Source: Heterotrichella gracilis | Taxonomy: Eukaryota; Sar; Xanthophyceae; Tribonematales; Xanthonemataceae | Direction: 5' to 3' | DNA: 64,000 nt | NCBI GenBank assembly: GCA_032358255.1 | Contig: JAULBX010002335.1 | Span: 62,001-126,000 of the forward strand | Shown: one piece after another, positions 1 to 10,313 of the stretch | Position numbering within the stretch: the stretch's first letter is position 1 | How the letters are laid out: every line of letters begins with the position of its first letter | The notes under the pieces: generated by a model | The model's input: the letters and a program-made list of their open reading frames with translations, nothing else | What the model was told of the DNA's origin: nothing | The model's database searches: none | Translations under genes and position numbers: made by a program

Positions 1-1504
1 CTCTGCGAGGTCCGCTGGGCGCCTGGGTGGCGGTGACAAGGAGGCTGCTTCGCCTGTGCTTCCTCACATGGCCACGCAGAAGGAGGGGCGCCCGGACTGG
101 GAAGGTGGGTAAGCCCGTGTACTTATGGGTTTGTGGACATGCAGCATGCTTTGCATGATGGTGTATTTATTCAATTTCTCCTGTTTTGGGATCATTACCC
201 CAACTCCTATTCTGGGATCATTACCCCTGAACCCCTGTCTGTGTGTACGCACAGAAACCGAGGCCAGCGACGCAGCGCCGGCAGGCAGCGGAGCCCCCAA
301 CGGCCGCAGCCTGCGCTACAACAGCTTGAGTGACGACGGCAGGCGGAGCGTGCTGGTGCAGCCCTCCTCCTCTCCTGGAAACCCTAGCTTGCGCTACAAC
401 AGCTTGAGCGATGACGGCAGGCGCAGCATGCTGGTCCCGCCCTCGCCCATGACTGCAAACCCTAATTTGCGGTACAACAGTCTGAGCGACGATGGCAGGC
501 GCAGCATGTCGGCCACGCTGTCGCCCGCTGCTTCGGTGGATGTGCTGGGATCAGGTGGGCTTGGGGTTCAGGGGTTAGGGGTTCAGGGTGGATGTCCTGG
601 GATTGGGTGGGCTTGGGGTCTATGGGTCAGAGTGGATGTGGGTATAGAGAGCATGGGAGGATGGTCGGTGCATTTGCCAATGCATACCCACTGTGGAAGG
701 GAGGCATTTCACTCAGTTATTTACCGCTATGCTCCCCCTTATCCCTGAGCTAGTACCCTCCTATGTGTTTCCCGCCCCCTTGCTTCCTTCCCACCTCCAC
801 CCCACCTCACGCAACATACCCTGCGCAGGGTTTGGCTTTGGGCCCCCGCCCTCCCACCGGCGCAGTCACCAGCACCCAGGCTTTGGGCCTGCGGCAGCGG
901 CTGCTGCTGCTGCTGCTGCGCTCATGGCCACCCCCCTGCAGCTGCCCCCCAAGCACCTGTACACATGCACAGTGGGCCGCAACCGCTCGCAAGCAAGGTG
1001 CGTGTGCCGCCCTGAACCCTAAACCCTAGACCTTCGACTCTTAGCTACGCACATGCACAGTGGGGCGCAACCGCTCGCAAGCAAGGTGGGTGTGCCGCCC
1101 TGAACCCTAAACCTAAAACCCTAGGCTCTTATCTTCCAATTCACATGCACAGTGGGGCGCAACCGCTCGCAAGCTAGGTGCGTGTGCCGCCCTGAACCCT
1201 AAACCTAAACCCTGACCTGAAACCTCCTCACTTGCGCCATGGGTGGCAAAACCATGTGTTGCATTAGGCAAAGGACTGCCAGCACCCTCTCCAACACAGG
1301 CCACCCTCCCCTCCCACCCCTTGTATAATGTGGTCCGTAAGGGCTGCACTGGGACAGTCGATGTCTGTATGCGACAATCTGTCACAAGCGCATTGTGTTG
1401 ACCCCTCCTCCGCGCCTCCCCTTTGCAGGTACATGCTCCATGGGTCCATGGAGGTTGCGGAGCTGCTGCACGAGTTTACGCAGGGCATTGGGCCCAGGGT
1501 TTAG
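1..1504 (+). CDS. 5'-truncated gene with three LRYNSLSDDGRRS repeats (unknown function)
   Basis: Proposed exons are 1-104 (runs off the window), 255-554, 829-997 and 1429-1504; the phases agree at every junction. Exon 2 encodes three copies of a roughly 25-residue unit centred on LRYNSLSDDGRRS, separated by Ser/Pro-rich linkers. Exon 3 encodes a Gly/Pro stretch, an Ala10 run and VGRNRSQAR. The last exon encodes YMLHGSMEVAELLHEFTQG. The repeated RYNSLSDDGRRS unit is basic and serine-rich and resembles a phosphorylation or docking motif; that is inference, and no family was recognised. The end is uncertain. The reading frame stops at 1502-1504, but a GC donor near 1480 could splice in phase to 1879, which follows a very good polypyrimidine tract and encodes a Ser/Pro/Gln-rich stretch. 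Copies of the exon 3 end and of the last exon lie in the following introns or flank. Confidence 0.5.
962..1215 (+). repeat. Three tandem copies of an exon 3' end plus splice donor
   Basis: Copies start at 962 (the real exon end), 1051 and 1143, a spacing of about 90 bp. Each contains ACATGCACAGTGGG, CGCAACCGCTCGCAAG, a GTG donor, and then a CCCTGAACCCTAAACC tail resembling the telomere heptamer. Confidence 0.85.
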
Positions 1505-3468
1505 GGCTTAGGGTGTAGGGCCTAGGGTACGTCGGGGCTGGGACCTAGCGATAGGGCTTAGGCTTTAGGGCTTAGGGTTGGGCAGCTGCTGGACGGGGTT
1601 CACGCAGGGTTGAATGCCTTGGGTATTGGGGATGAGGATGCAGGACCTTGGGTGCAGGGGTTCGGGCTGCTGCACCAGTTCACGCAAGGGTGTAGGGTTT
1701 AGGGATTAGGGTCGCGCAGCTTTTCTGTGACACTTGGTGACACCACACCAATTCGTGCACATGAAGGAGCCCCGCACAGGGTCGAAACATAACTAAACCA
1801 AAATCCGTATAATGGGCAGCCGGCAGCGCCTTTTTTTGACTCCCAAGCCCGTTTTTTTGTCTTTTGTTCCCCTAGGGAGTGCTCCATCGCAGCAGGTGTC
1901 AGGTTCAAGTCCCCGAACTGTCAGCCCAACCCCCAACGACGCGAGTTCAGCCCCTGGGCAGCAGCAAGGGAATTGCCAAAGCAGCGCCATAATTGTACCA
2001 TTGGGGGTGTCAGCTGCTACTAGCTGGTGGCTGCCAGCAGTCCCTTTTTGGAGGAGGGGTTTAGGGTTTAGGGTTTTCTGCTGTGAGGCTGCTGTGGAGG
2101 TTGTTGCTGCTGCCCTGGCACCAACGTGGGGCAACCCGTGGCTGGCTGGTGGAGGGTTTAGGGTTGTTGTACACGCTACGCTTGGCGGGGTTTTCCAGGG
2201 TTGGCGCCGAGCGTGTGTGGTGGTGGGTGGGTGGGGAGCTGCGCGGCAGGGGTGGGGAAGTCCATAGTGCCTTAGGCTAGGCTCAGGAGATTTTTATGGT
2301 GAGATTAGGGGGAGCAGGCTTTTCACTTTCCAGCATAAGCTACAAGAATTGTCAAAGCTGTTCATATTTGTTCTTCTTTAAGTCAGCTGCAGCAATGAGC
2401 TGATGTCGGCTGGGAAACGCCTTTTTTGGAACTGTCAGTTGAAGCCGCGCCGTGGGTCACTGCAGTGCACTAAACCTCGTGTGTAGCTGCAAGCTAGTAG
2501 TCAGTGCTACGGCCCACTATGGCAGGCTAATTGTCACAGCGTGGTAGTGGAGGTTGCAACCATAGTGACCACCCCATGCCGTGCTACAAATTGGCCGGCA
2601 TATGCCCTGGCACGTCAGATTCTGCGTAACCTTTGGCAGCCAGCCTTTGGCAGAGCTCTTGTTTCGGACACACCCAGTCGAAAACTCGTTGCCAAGCTGT
2701 TACCAAGCAAGGTACCATTGCCAATGGTCAGAGTCTGATGGTTCATTCTGGCGGAGCTAAGCAGTGCCAAGCCAGTTGAACCATACCCTGCACCTGCGGA
2801 CTGGCCGGCACCTGCGGGCCTGAAGTTCACCTTTATTGGTTTCTTCTACAAGTAACAGATTGTCACGCCGCTGTGCGGAGGTGATGGATGGAATAGGGAA
2901 TAACAGGTCTTGAATTGTATAAGTTACAGGACCTTGAAGACATTCAGTCGCACTAGCACAAGACAAAAGGTAGTCTCAGGCAATCTAGCACTAACTTGAC
3001 AGTGTCTCTCTATATTATGTGCCCACATAAGCAGCAGGTGCCACCGTAACCTGCGGGTGGCCAAACAGCAAATTAAAACAAAGAATCTGCCTTTTCGGCA
3101 AAATCCTCAAGCCCAATTGGGTGCTCAAGGGAAACCACTCTGCGAGGTTCGTTGCAAAGCCTATCTCGTCTATCAAACACGGCTTTCACGTGTGGTGCTA
3201 GCAAAGCCATATCAGATATGTCCTATAGTAGCCTGAAAAAGGGTGGGTCCACATACTGTTGTTCAACTGCCCACATATCAACACATGCAAGTAACAAACG
3301 CACACCTGCCATCACAGAAACCAAACAAGACAAATAGACAACGGCATAGGGCGAAAAAATGGCGCACACTCCTGCTTTCTGGCAAAATAGTTCGATGGAC
3401 GCTCCTCCTGCGATGGGTGGGTGGTGGGGGAAACGGGCAAGAAACCTGCCATGCCAACCTGGCTACAA
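1505..3468. other. No supported gene; possible continuation exon and degenerate copies
   Basis: At about 1581-1620 and 1665-1700 lie decayed copies of the upstream exon segment that encodes ELLHEFTQG, each followed by TTAGGG-rich DNA. A possible in-phase exon begins at 1879 after a T-rich acceptor. It would encode a Ser/Pro/Gln-rich stretch (SAPSQQVSGSSPRTVSP), but its end could not be fixed. From about 2300 to 3468 I see only short ORFs without recognisable features; this is presumably the 3' flank of the minus-strand DMP gene. Confidence 0.4.
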
Positions 3469-4633
3469 TCATACGGTGTCAACGGCGAAGTTGGGTGCTG
3501 GGTCGAGGATGGTGGTCTTGGCCACCTTCTCAGTAGACTCTGCCTTGTTCTTCTTCTCCTTTTTCTCCTTCTTGGAGGACAAGGACCGCTCGGGCGTGAG
3601 CAGCTTCTCGTCGATCTTGGTGTCTAGCTTGTCCCCCTTGGAGGCCTTGAGGGTGTCGTCCCTGGGCAGCTTGCGGGCGGAGGGGGCACGGACCTTCACC
3701 GGGCGATCAAGCTCGTTGTCCTCCTCGGCAGTGAAGTCGAACATGTAGCCGATGGAGCGACGTGGGTTGCCCAGGAGCTGGAACACCACCACGCCCAGGA
3801 TGACGGAGCCGAAGAGGATGGCCTGCAGGAAAACGACGAATCATTCATCCCATTAGTGGGTTAAAAGCGAGGCAGCACCATAGGGTGATCCGTTGTTGGT
3901 GCACGATCAGAGTGAGCAACAACAGGTGAAGTATGGGGTTTTTCCCTCAGACGGGCCGTCTGAGGCGGCGGTAGTGTGCATGCAGCAAGGTCCAATCGCC
4001 CACACACCTGGCTGAGAACTGTGCTGATGGATGAGGTTCCTGGCTGGTCCCCGGGGAAGAGGCAGAGGATGCCAGGGGGGGTGAGCAGCGCGATGGCGGC
4101 GAAGATAGCAGTAGCAGCAACGCCGTGCACCATATCCTGCCACCTCAGGTACGCCCTCCTGCACAGACGGGACAGAACGGTTCAAACCAGTGCACCCCTG
4201 GCATAAAACGAAGGCACGCTACCAACCCTAGTGGTCACGCAAGGCAGGGTTGCTGTACGATCAAAGACCCGAAAAGGGGTTGCTTTCAGCCCTGGTATTG
4301 AACAACGAGGTGCAAAGCGCGTTCTTCTTACCTTGACCTGCGGAGGCGGTCCCTGGCCTCCCTGGGCAGCGAGTTGGGCAGGTAGAGCATCCCGCACACC
4401 CCCACCATAAAGGGTGTGCCGTCATCGGCGGTGTCAGTCATAGAAGACAGGAAGCACACGGTCCCCAGGACGCCCAGCACGATGTAGATAGCGATCCTAT
4501 CCGAGTCCGAGCACAGGTGGTTGTTCCATGGTGCCAAAGCAAATTGAAGCAGAAATGCAGAGCCGGTGGGCAGATAGTACGCAAGCTTGGTCAAAAAGTC
4601 TATTGCCATTGCTGCTGCGTGGTCTGGGAGCAA
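3469..4633 (-). CDS. DMP-family membrane protein (DUF679 domain)
   Basis: Exons on the minus strand are 4633-4332, 4158-4008 and 3822-3469, all in phase, giving 268 aa. Four hydrophobic segments are visible: the LPTGSAFLLQFALAPW region, IAIYIVLGVLGTVCFLSSM, the VHGVAATAIFAAIALL region and ILFGSVILGVVVFQLL. Family hallmarks are LPTG near the first membrane span, CFLSSMTDT after the second, the LRRWQDMVHG type of sequence before the third, and GNPRRSIGY after the fourth, equivalent to the plant TxRHGIGYP. DUF679 membrane proteins act in the endomembrane system, and the plant DMP8/9 subgroup promotes gamete fusion; a gametic role here is only inference. Unlike typical plant DMPs (about 200-240 aa), this one has a Lys/Glu-rich C-terminal tail of about 75 residues (KKEKKEKKNK). 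The start could instead be the ATG at 4609. No exon-edge copies were seen in its introns. Confidence 0.85.
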
Positions 4634-6108
4634 AGCAAAGGGCTACGAAGTGGTGGGCTCAGGCGCAAAACGCGTTTTGGTGATACAAATGTATGGGGGC
4701 AACAACCGGTGATCTAAACGTGTCGCAAAGGACGAACCAACCACAGCCGCCAGACAACAGGTACACCACAAGCCTACGACACCCTTGTTTTACACTTATG
4801 TTTGCTGTGTATCGATAGTCAGTTGGATCATTGGTGGGTGGGTTTCCATGTTTATGTAGCAAAACGCCGCCCTCAAAACAGTTTGAAGGCCTGTACTCGG
4901 CTGCCTGTGCTCGCCAACCAATCGGCTTTCCCCTTTTGCCAGCAGGCATGCAGCAGCTGCAAGGGACAACTTGTACGAAACCCATCTCGCTACTGGATAC
5001 GGACGACGGGGAGGGAATTGCGAGCAGGGTGACGTCAGTGGTGCCACCTGGCCGCTCTGAAACCGTTGAATAGCTACAACGGTTTCAGAGCGCCCAGGGG
5101 TGTTTAAAACCAGGTCCTGCTTAACACCCAGCAACTGGGTGGTACACCTCTAACAGTGGGCTGCAGAGTGGGCTGCAAGGTTGGTGCCCTATCGTTCACT
5201 AGAAAAATGTTCAAGCTGGACGTCGTGGTGGTGACCAATGGAGACGTAGAGACGTGCGTGATGTGTTGGTTCCTCAAAAGAGCTGCCACACTTGGGGTGC
5301 TGTTACAACATTACAAACCCTAATGAGAGGTTTCAAGATCTGCACAAGCAGACAATAAAGTTAATTCACAGCTGGGACAACAAGAATAAAGAATCAGAGG
5401 GAAAACTGGGGCGCGGGCGTCAAGGACTGGATTTTTGACCTAAAGGTGAGCTATCTTGTGGCTCCAAAAGCAAACACTCACACAGTCAATAATCAGTGTA
5501 CTTTGTGGCAGTGTCCTGTGCTCTCAAGTTCATGCGTTGTGGGATGGTGCACAGGGAAGCGAAAAACCCAGCGTGCGTTCTAAAAGGAAACCTCAAAGGG
5601 TATGCAGAGCTGGTATACAACAGCGGACCTTCACCAGACAAAAATCCGGAAGTGCACTGATAAAGTGCGTGGCAAAGGTCTGTCAGAACAGTGCTGTCAA
5701 TCCTGGACGACGCAGTGCGCCTGGTGTAAGTTTATTTGCGGGAAAACGACCAGTTTGTGTGGCAGACAGTATTCTTAGGCACAAAAAAGAAAAGCCCAGT
5801 CAAAACTTAGCAGTGTTCAGTGCAGTAGTTGTTTGTAAAAAGCAGTGGCACAAGAAAAACTGTTTGTTATCGGCTCAGGGTAATCGAGTCTACACTGTGG
5901 GGCTACCCTCACCTCTCACGCGCTATGGATAAAACTCTCACAGTACCAGTGCTATGCTGGAATGCATGCACCTACCTACCTACCTAACACACGACAGTGC
6001 ACCTAACAGGGCCGCACTCCTACATTCCGGCTCAATAAAACGCGCCGCTAGAAAAAAAGGCACCATACCTGCCCAAAGAAAACCCTCGCACAAACCCTCC
6101 GCCAGGGT
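4634..6108. other. Intergenic: DMP 5' flank and EXORDIUM-like 3' flank
   Basis: No supported gene. An open frame at 5456-5932 has no recognisable domain. The one distinct element is a hairpin at 5047-5098, listed separately. Confidence 0.5.
5047..5098. repeat. Short perfect inverted repeat (hairpin)
   Basis: The arms CGCTCTGAAACCGTTG (5053-5068) and its exact complement (5077-5092) flank an 8-nt loop. Pairing continues outward for about 6 bp with one mismatch. It lies between two genes. It could be a transcription-end or small-RNA hairpin, or a relic of a small inverted-repeat element; the sequence does not decide. Confidence 0.9.
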
Positions 6109-8488
6109 TCACGAGGTGACCACGCACCCCCGCTGCAGCTTGGTCTTGCGGTCGGCCTCCACCGACCACAGGTTCTGCACCAAGTACTTTTCTCCCCCCA
6201 CAACCATATTATACACCTTGCCCCTGGAGTCCTTCTTCACCCCCCCAAACCGCCACGCGCACTTGTCGGCGTTCTCCTCGCCCTCCGCATCCTGCCACCC
6301 CGTGACCGAGTTTGGGTTGGTGGCGGTCTCAGACACCTCGTGCGCAATCACACTCAGCATGCCGTCGGCGCCAAGGTTGCCTGCAGGGGGGGAAATAGCG
6401 CGGGTGAAAAACTGGTGTGCGCTGCACATTGCCAGGGTGTGGTGCACTGGTCAAGTTCGGTCCCAGTTCATATACTACCTCAACAAAATGGCCTACAGAG
6501 AGGGGAGGAATAGCACCCAATAAAAATTGTGTGCTGCACATGTTAGGTGTGATTCATGGTTCTGATGCCATCAGTGATGGCCTATGTGAAACCCGGCGCT
6601 AGGGTGTGCGCACCTGTGGGCGAGGCCTTGATGTTGATGTCGAATGCCCCCGTGTGGATGTTGGGCTTTGACAAAATATCGCTCATGCAGCCCCAGTAGC
6701 AGTACTTGGGGTGGCCCACATAGGCGTAGCGCAGATTCTTGCCATGCACCTTAAACTCATGGTGCAGGCCACAGTACTGGTAGCACAGCCCCGACACGCC
6801 CACCTGCAAGGGTTTTCCAAAGGGTGGTGTCAGGGTTTTCTCCTGGCACCTGGCCTCGCGGTGCACGCCACGATACTGGTGGCAAAGCCCATTTGATAAT
6901 GGAATTCGGGTTGGCAAGATAAAGTCTGGGGGGTGCAGCCTGTGCAAGGATGACTGCCAGCCTGGCTGCACTCCTAAACCCTAGGCTAGGGTGCATGGCC
7001 ACCTACCCACCCAACAACGCGCAGCCGTCACCACACACACTTACGTCAGGTGCTGTGAAGATGAGGTACTGGTCATTGGGGTTTTCTGGCAGGTGATTTG
7101 CCTTGACTGCCTCCCCCAGGAGGGTTTCTAGGGTCTCAATCTCCATGTAGATGCCGTGGGTGAGGGCCTTCTGAAAGTACACTGCCCCCAGGTGGATGTC
7201 ACCCGTCACACACTTGCCCTTGCTGAGGGTAGGGAAGGGGGTTGGGGTCAGTGGGCGGTGGTGGTTGTGAGCGGGAGGGAGGCGGTGCCATTACATGCCT
7301 CGACTTATGACTGTGATTCATTGACTACGCCATGCGTCAGGGCTCATGATGGTAGGGTTAGTGCATGGGTGGGGTGGTGTGCGCCTGTGCAGTGAGGCTC
7401 TGGCAATGAAAGCATGTGCACGTGCTTGCACCACTCCGCATGCAGCATGCGCTGGCAGGATCACCATACTCTCAACCCCCCCAACACCCCACATCAGGCC
7501 CACCCCCCCTCCCACCCGCAACACACCCTGTTTGCATCCCACTACACACATGCAGCCAGGCCCTGAACCCTAAATCCTAACACCCTGCCAGTACCCCTCA
7601 CCTGCAGTATTTCCTGTTGGTGCTCCACCAGGCGGAGGCGCCCAGCCCCGCCACAAAGGACTTGATGCGCGTGACTGTGTCGCGCTCCTTGTCCCAGTTG
7701 CCGTAAAACAGCATGTGCACCTGGACAAGAATAAGAATAAATTCATGAATGCACCGGGACACACACAGCCGGTGGTCCGCCATCAGCGAACAGCAGCCTT
7801 TAGGGTTTTCCGTCCCCCAACCCCGGGGCATGGTATGGAGACACAGCCGGTGGTTGACCAGTGAGTTGCACAAGAAGAGGGCCAACAGGTGCAACATGCT
7901 GGTGGTCTGCTGTCAACAAAAGCGGCGGTGCAGTGTGTACACGAGGAAGGGACGAGCCTACGCCCAGGCTGCCAGCTAGGCAGTCACCCCTGCACTAATT
8001 GCAAACCCTTTGCGCTACACAGCCTCTGCCTTGAAAGGTCCTGTTACCATTCTTGGACGGATCAACTTCGAGATCGGATAATGGAATGCAGCATGCACAG
8101 CAGGCACCCCTTGGTGCCCAATGCGAGTACTGCACTGGAACAAAACCCTATTATAGGGTTTACAGGTGTGCTGTGAGCCCACCTTCATCGGCTGCGTCAT
8201 GACGGGCCCCCCGTGGTACTTTATGGGCAAAGGCATGGGGTAGTTGCCCATCGTGGTTTTCCTGTTGCCCCGCGTACTGGCGGCATCCAAGCCACTGCCA
8301 GCCATAGATGTGGTGGCATTGGCGGTGCCATTGGCTGTTGCATTCAGGTAGGCGTAAAACTGCAATGTGGAGAGGGGAGGTGCCAAGAAGCGGGGGCCGT
8401 TGCTGCTGCTAGTGGCTGTGGTTGTGGCTGGGTGGGTGGTGAGCAGGAGCAATACAGGCCACAGGAGGGTGGTTGGCAGGCGCGGCAT
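6109..8488 (-). CDS. EXORDIUM / phosphate-induced protein 1-like secreted protein
   Basis: Minus-strand exons are 8488-8183, 7720-7602, 7222-7045, 6803-6614 and 6380-6109, all phase-consistent, encoding 354 aa. The start at 8488 gives a clear signal peptide (MPRLPTTLLWPVLLLLT). The PHI-1/EXO family pattern follows in order: IKYHGGPVMTQ, then MLFYGNW near residue 105, a WW pair in ASAWWSTNRKY, LIFTAPDVGVSGLCYQYCG, NLGADGMLSVIAHEVSE near residue 270, and ENADKCAWRFG. EXO proteins are extracellular and in plants link growth to sugar and brassinosteroid signals; the algal role is unknown. The Asn/Thr/Ala-rich stretch after the signal peptide has several N-glycosylation sequons (NAT, NGT). I see no break; length and motif order match the family. 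Confidence 0.9.
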
Positions 8489-10313
8489 GGCGGCGGTGGT
8501 GGGGTGGTGGTGGGAGTGGTGGCGGTGGGCTGGAGGTGGGCCGATGGCGTGGGTGATGGGAGTGGTGGGTGTGGGCCTAGTCAGTGGTGCCTGCAAGGGG
8601 TTGCCGCAGGGTCGGTGACCGGTGGGCAATTGTAACCAGAGACAGGCATGCCATGTCAGCATTCAGATTGGTGGTGTAGGTCGGTGCGCATATGTGGGCT
8701 ACTTATATCCCCAGAATACGAAGCACCACAGGGGTGGGGTGTGTGGGTGAAGGTCGTGGTGGTGGGTGGTGGTGGGTGGTGGTGGGTGGGGGATGGTGGG
8801 AGGGCCCCTGCTTCACTGAGCAGGCATTTCGAAGTCCACCCACCAGCACCCACCAGTAGAAGACAGGGATGGGATACAGGTGGGTGCCTTGAATCCACAC
8901 ACAACTACCCCTGGGTGCTTGCTTTGACGGTCGTGCAGGCATGGCGATGGGCCGTTGCATGTGTGCCGGCGGAAGGGGGGAACGTGGGCATGCCGTCACA
9001 ACGAACCAAACGCACAAGATGCCCGGTGAAAGCGAAGGAGATTTGCGAGTGCTGCTACATAGTCTATGCTGCTGTAGGAGTGGGTGGGGACGCCATGTAT
9101 CAGGTGCACCGCAGCTTCCGATTAAAAAAATTCTTGCCAGGCTGGTTTCCCAAACCGTGTTGGGTCAACGACCCGTGCATGCATACCGCGTTGCCTCAAG
9201 ACCGGTACCACTGAGTGTAGCAAACTACAAGGTGGGCGACAGGTTTACTCACTTAACCTGTAAAGGCTCCTTTCGGGGGTGAGCTGGCGTCAAGATAGGG
9301 GCCTGGTCTCGGTTGGTGGGGTTTCGGAGAACTTCCGAGACGTTGGTCTCAGACGTGGCCCCCTGAGGTGCCGTTCCAACGCAGCGTGCGTTTGAAGGCG
9401 AGTGAAGCACCTAGGTGACGGAAAGCTACAGCACAATCAAGGCTTTGAAGGGTCTGGGGACAGCTGGGTTGCGCTATGTTTGCTAAAAATCTTTGCTCTG
9501 CAGGTGGACGTTTTGGTAGTCAGATGGGGACCAAGATGCAGAGTCGTGCAGGATGGTGGGCTAACACGGATAGCTAAAAGGACGGGTTTTGCAGCAACAC
9601 GTTGCCAGGTTCAGAGCTTAAAAGCCGCCTGCTGTATGTCGAGACAACCGTCGAGACTTGTCACGACATGATGATTCTGTGCGATCCGACATTATTTTCA
9701 GCATTGTTCCCCTGAAGTGCTCCATCCCTCGGGGACGGACCACTGGGGACCACCAGTTCCACAAAGTGGCCATGCAGCTCACTTGAGGGGCTTCACAGCT
9801 GTGCTTGGCACGGCTCGATTAAGAGTTGCAAGGTCACCCTTAAGAGCCTGCCTGTATTTACTAAGCCTGTGGAGCAAGGGTGGCACCCCACACCGGTTCT
9901 GTTACACTGGCAATTTTGGAGCGTGTACAGACTTTGAACGGGTTGAATTGAATACAATGGACAGGAATTCTTTGGGGCGCGATGCCCAGCTAGCACCAAG
10001 CAGGCTACAAGGTGGGTGCCCTTGCACTACACTATACCTCAACTAGCTGATGTCAAGGGCACCAAAGAAGGGGGGCTGGGGGTCAAAACTTGCGGGGGGG
10101 AACGGGCCTGTGTCCGTACAGCGATGGCACCGCTCAGGCTGCACGCCTTTACACGCCTGAGAAAAACAATAATCGGGCTGTGTAGCATTGTGGTATGCCA
10201 TTGGCCCACAGGCTGGACCACCCTTGATGACATCTGGGCCACGCCCATGGTGCCAGCCTTAGTTGCCATCAGGAGACCAATGCCCTCAGGCCACGGATGG
10301 CAGTAGGCTGCTG
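8489..10313. other. Intergenic; G/T-rich microsatellite, no supported gene
   Basis: This is the 5' flank of the EXORDIUM-like gene and the 3' flank of COX10. At about 8745-8800 there is a (GGTGGT/GGTGGG)n simple repeat. Around 9295-9365 there is a short stretch with repeated GGTCTC and partly self-complementary CGGAGAACTTCCG. No coding signal is visible. Confidence 0.5.

Noticed and set aside
962-1215. CRISPR-like spaced repeats
   Set aside because: The repeats are exon-end copies in a eukaryotic intron, with divergent units and no uniform spacers.
5456-5932. 158-residue plus-strand open frame
   Set aside because: No domain, no coding-like composition and no splice-supported continuation.
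10016-10306. Open frames around the COX10 3' end
   Set aside because: Low-complexity or antisense frames; the COX10 stop at 10314 and lack of motifs argue against a gene.
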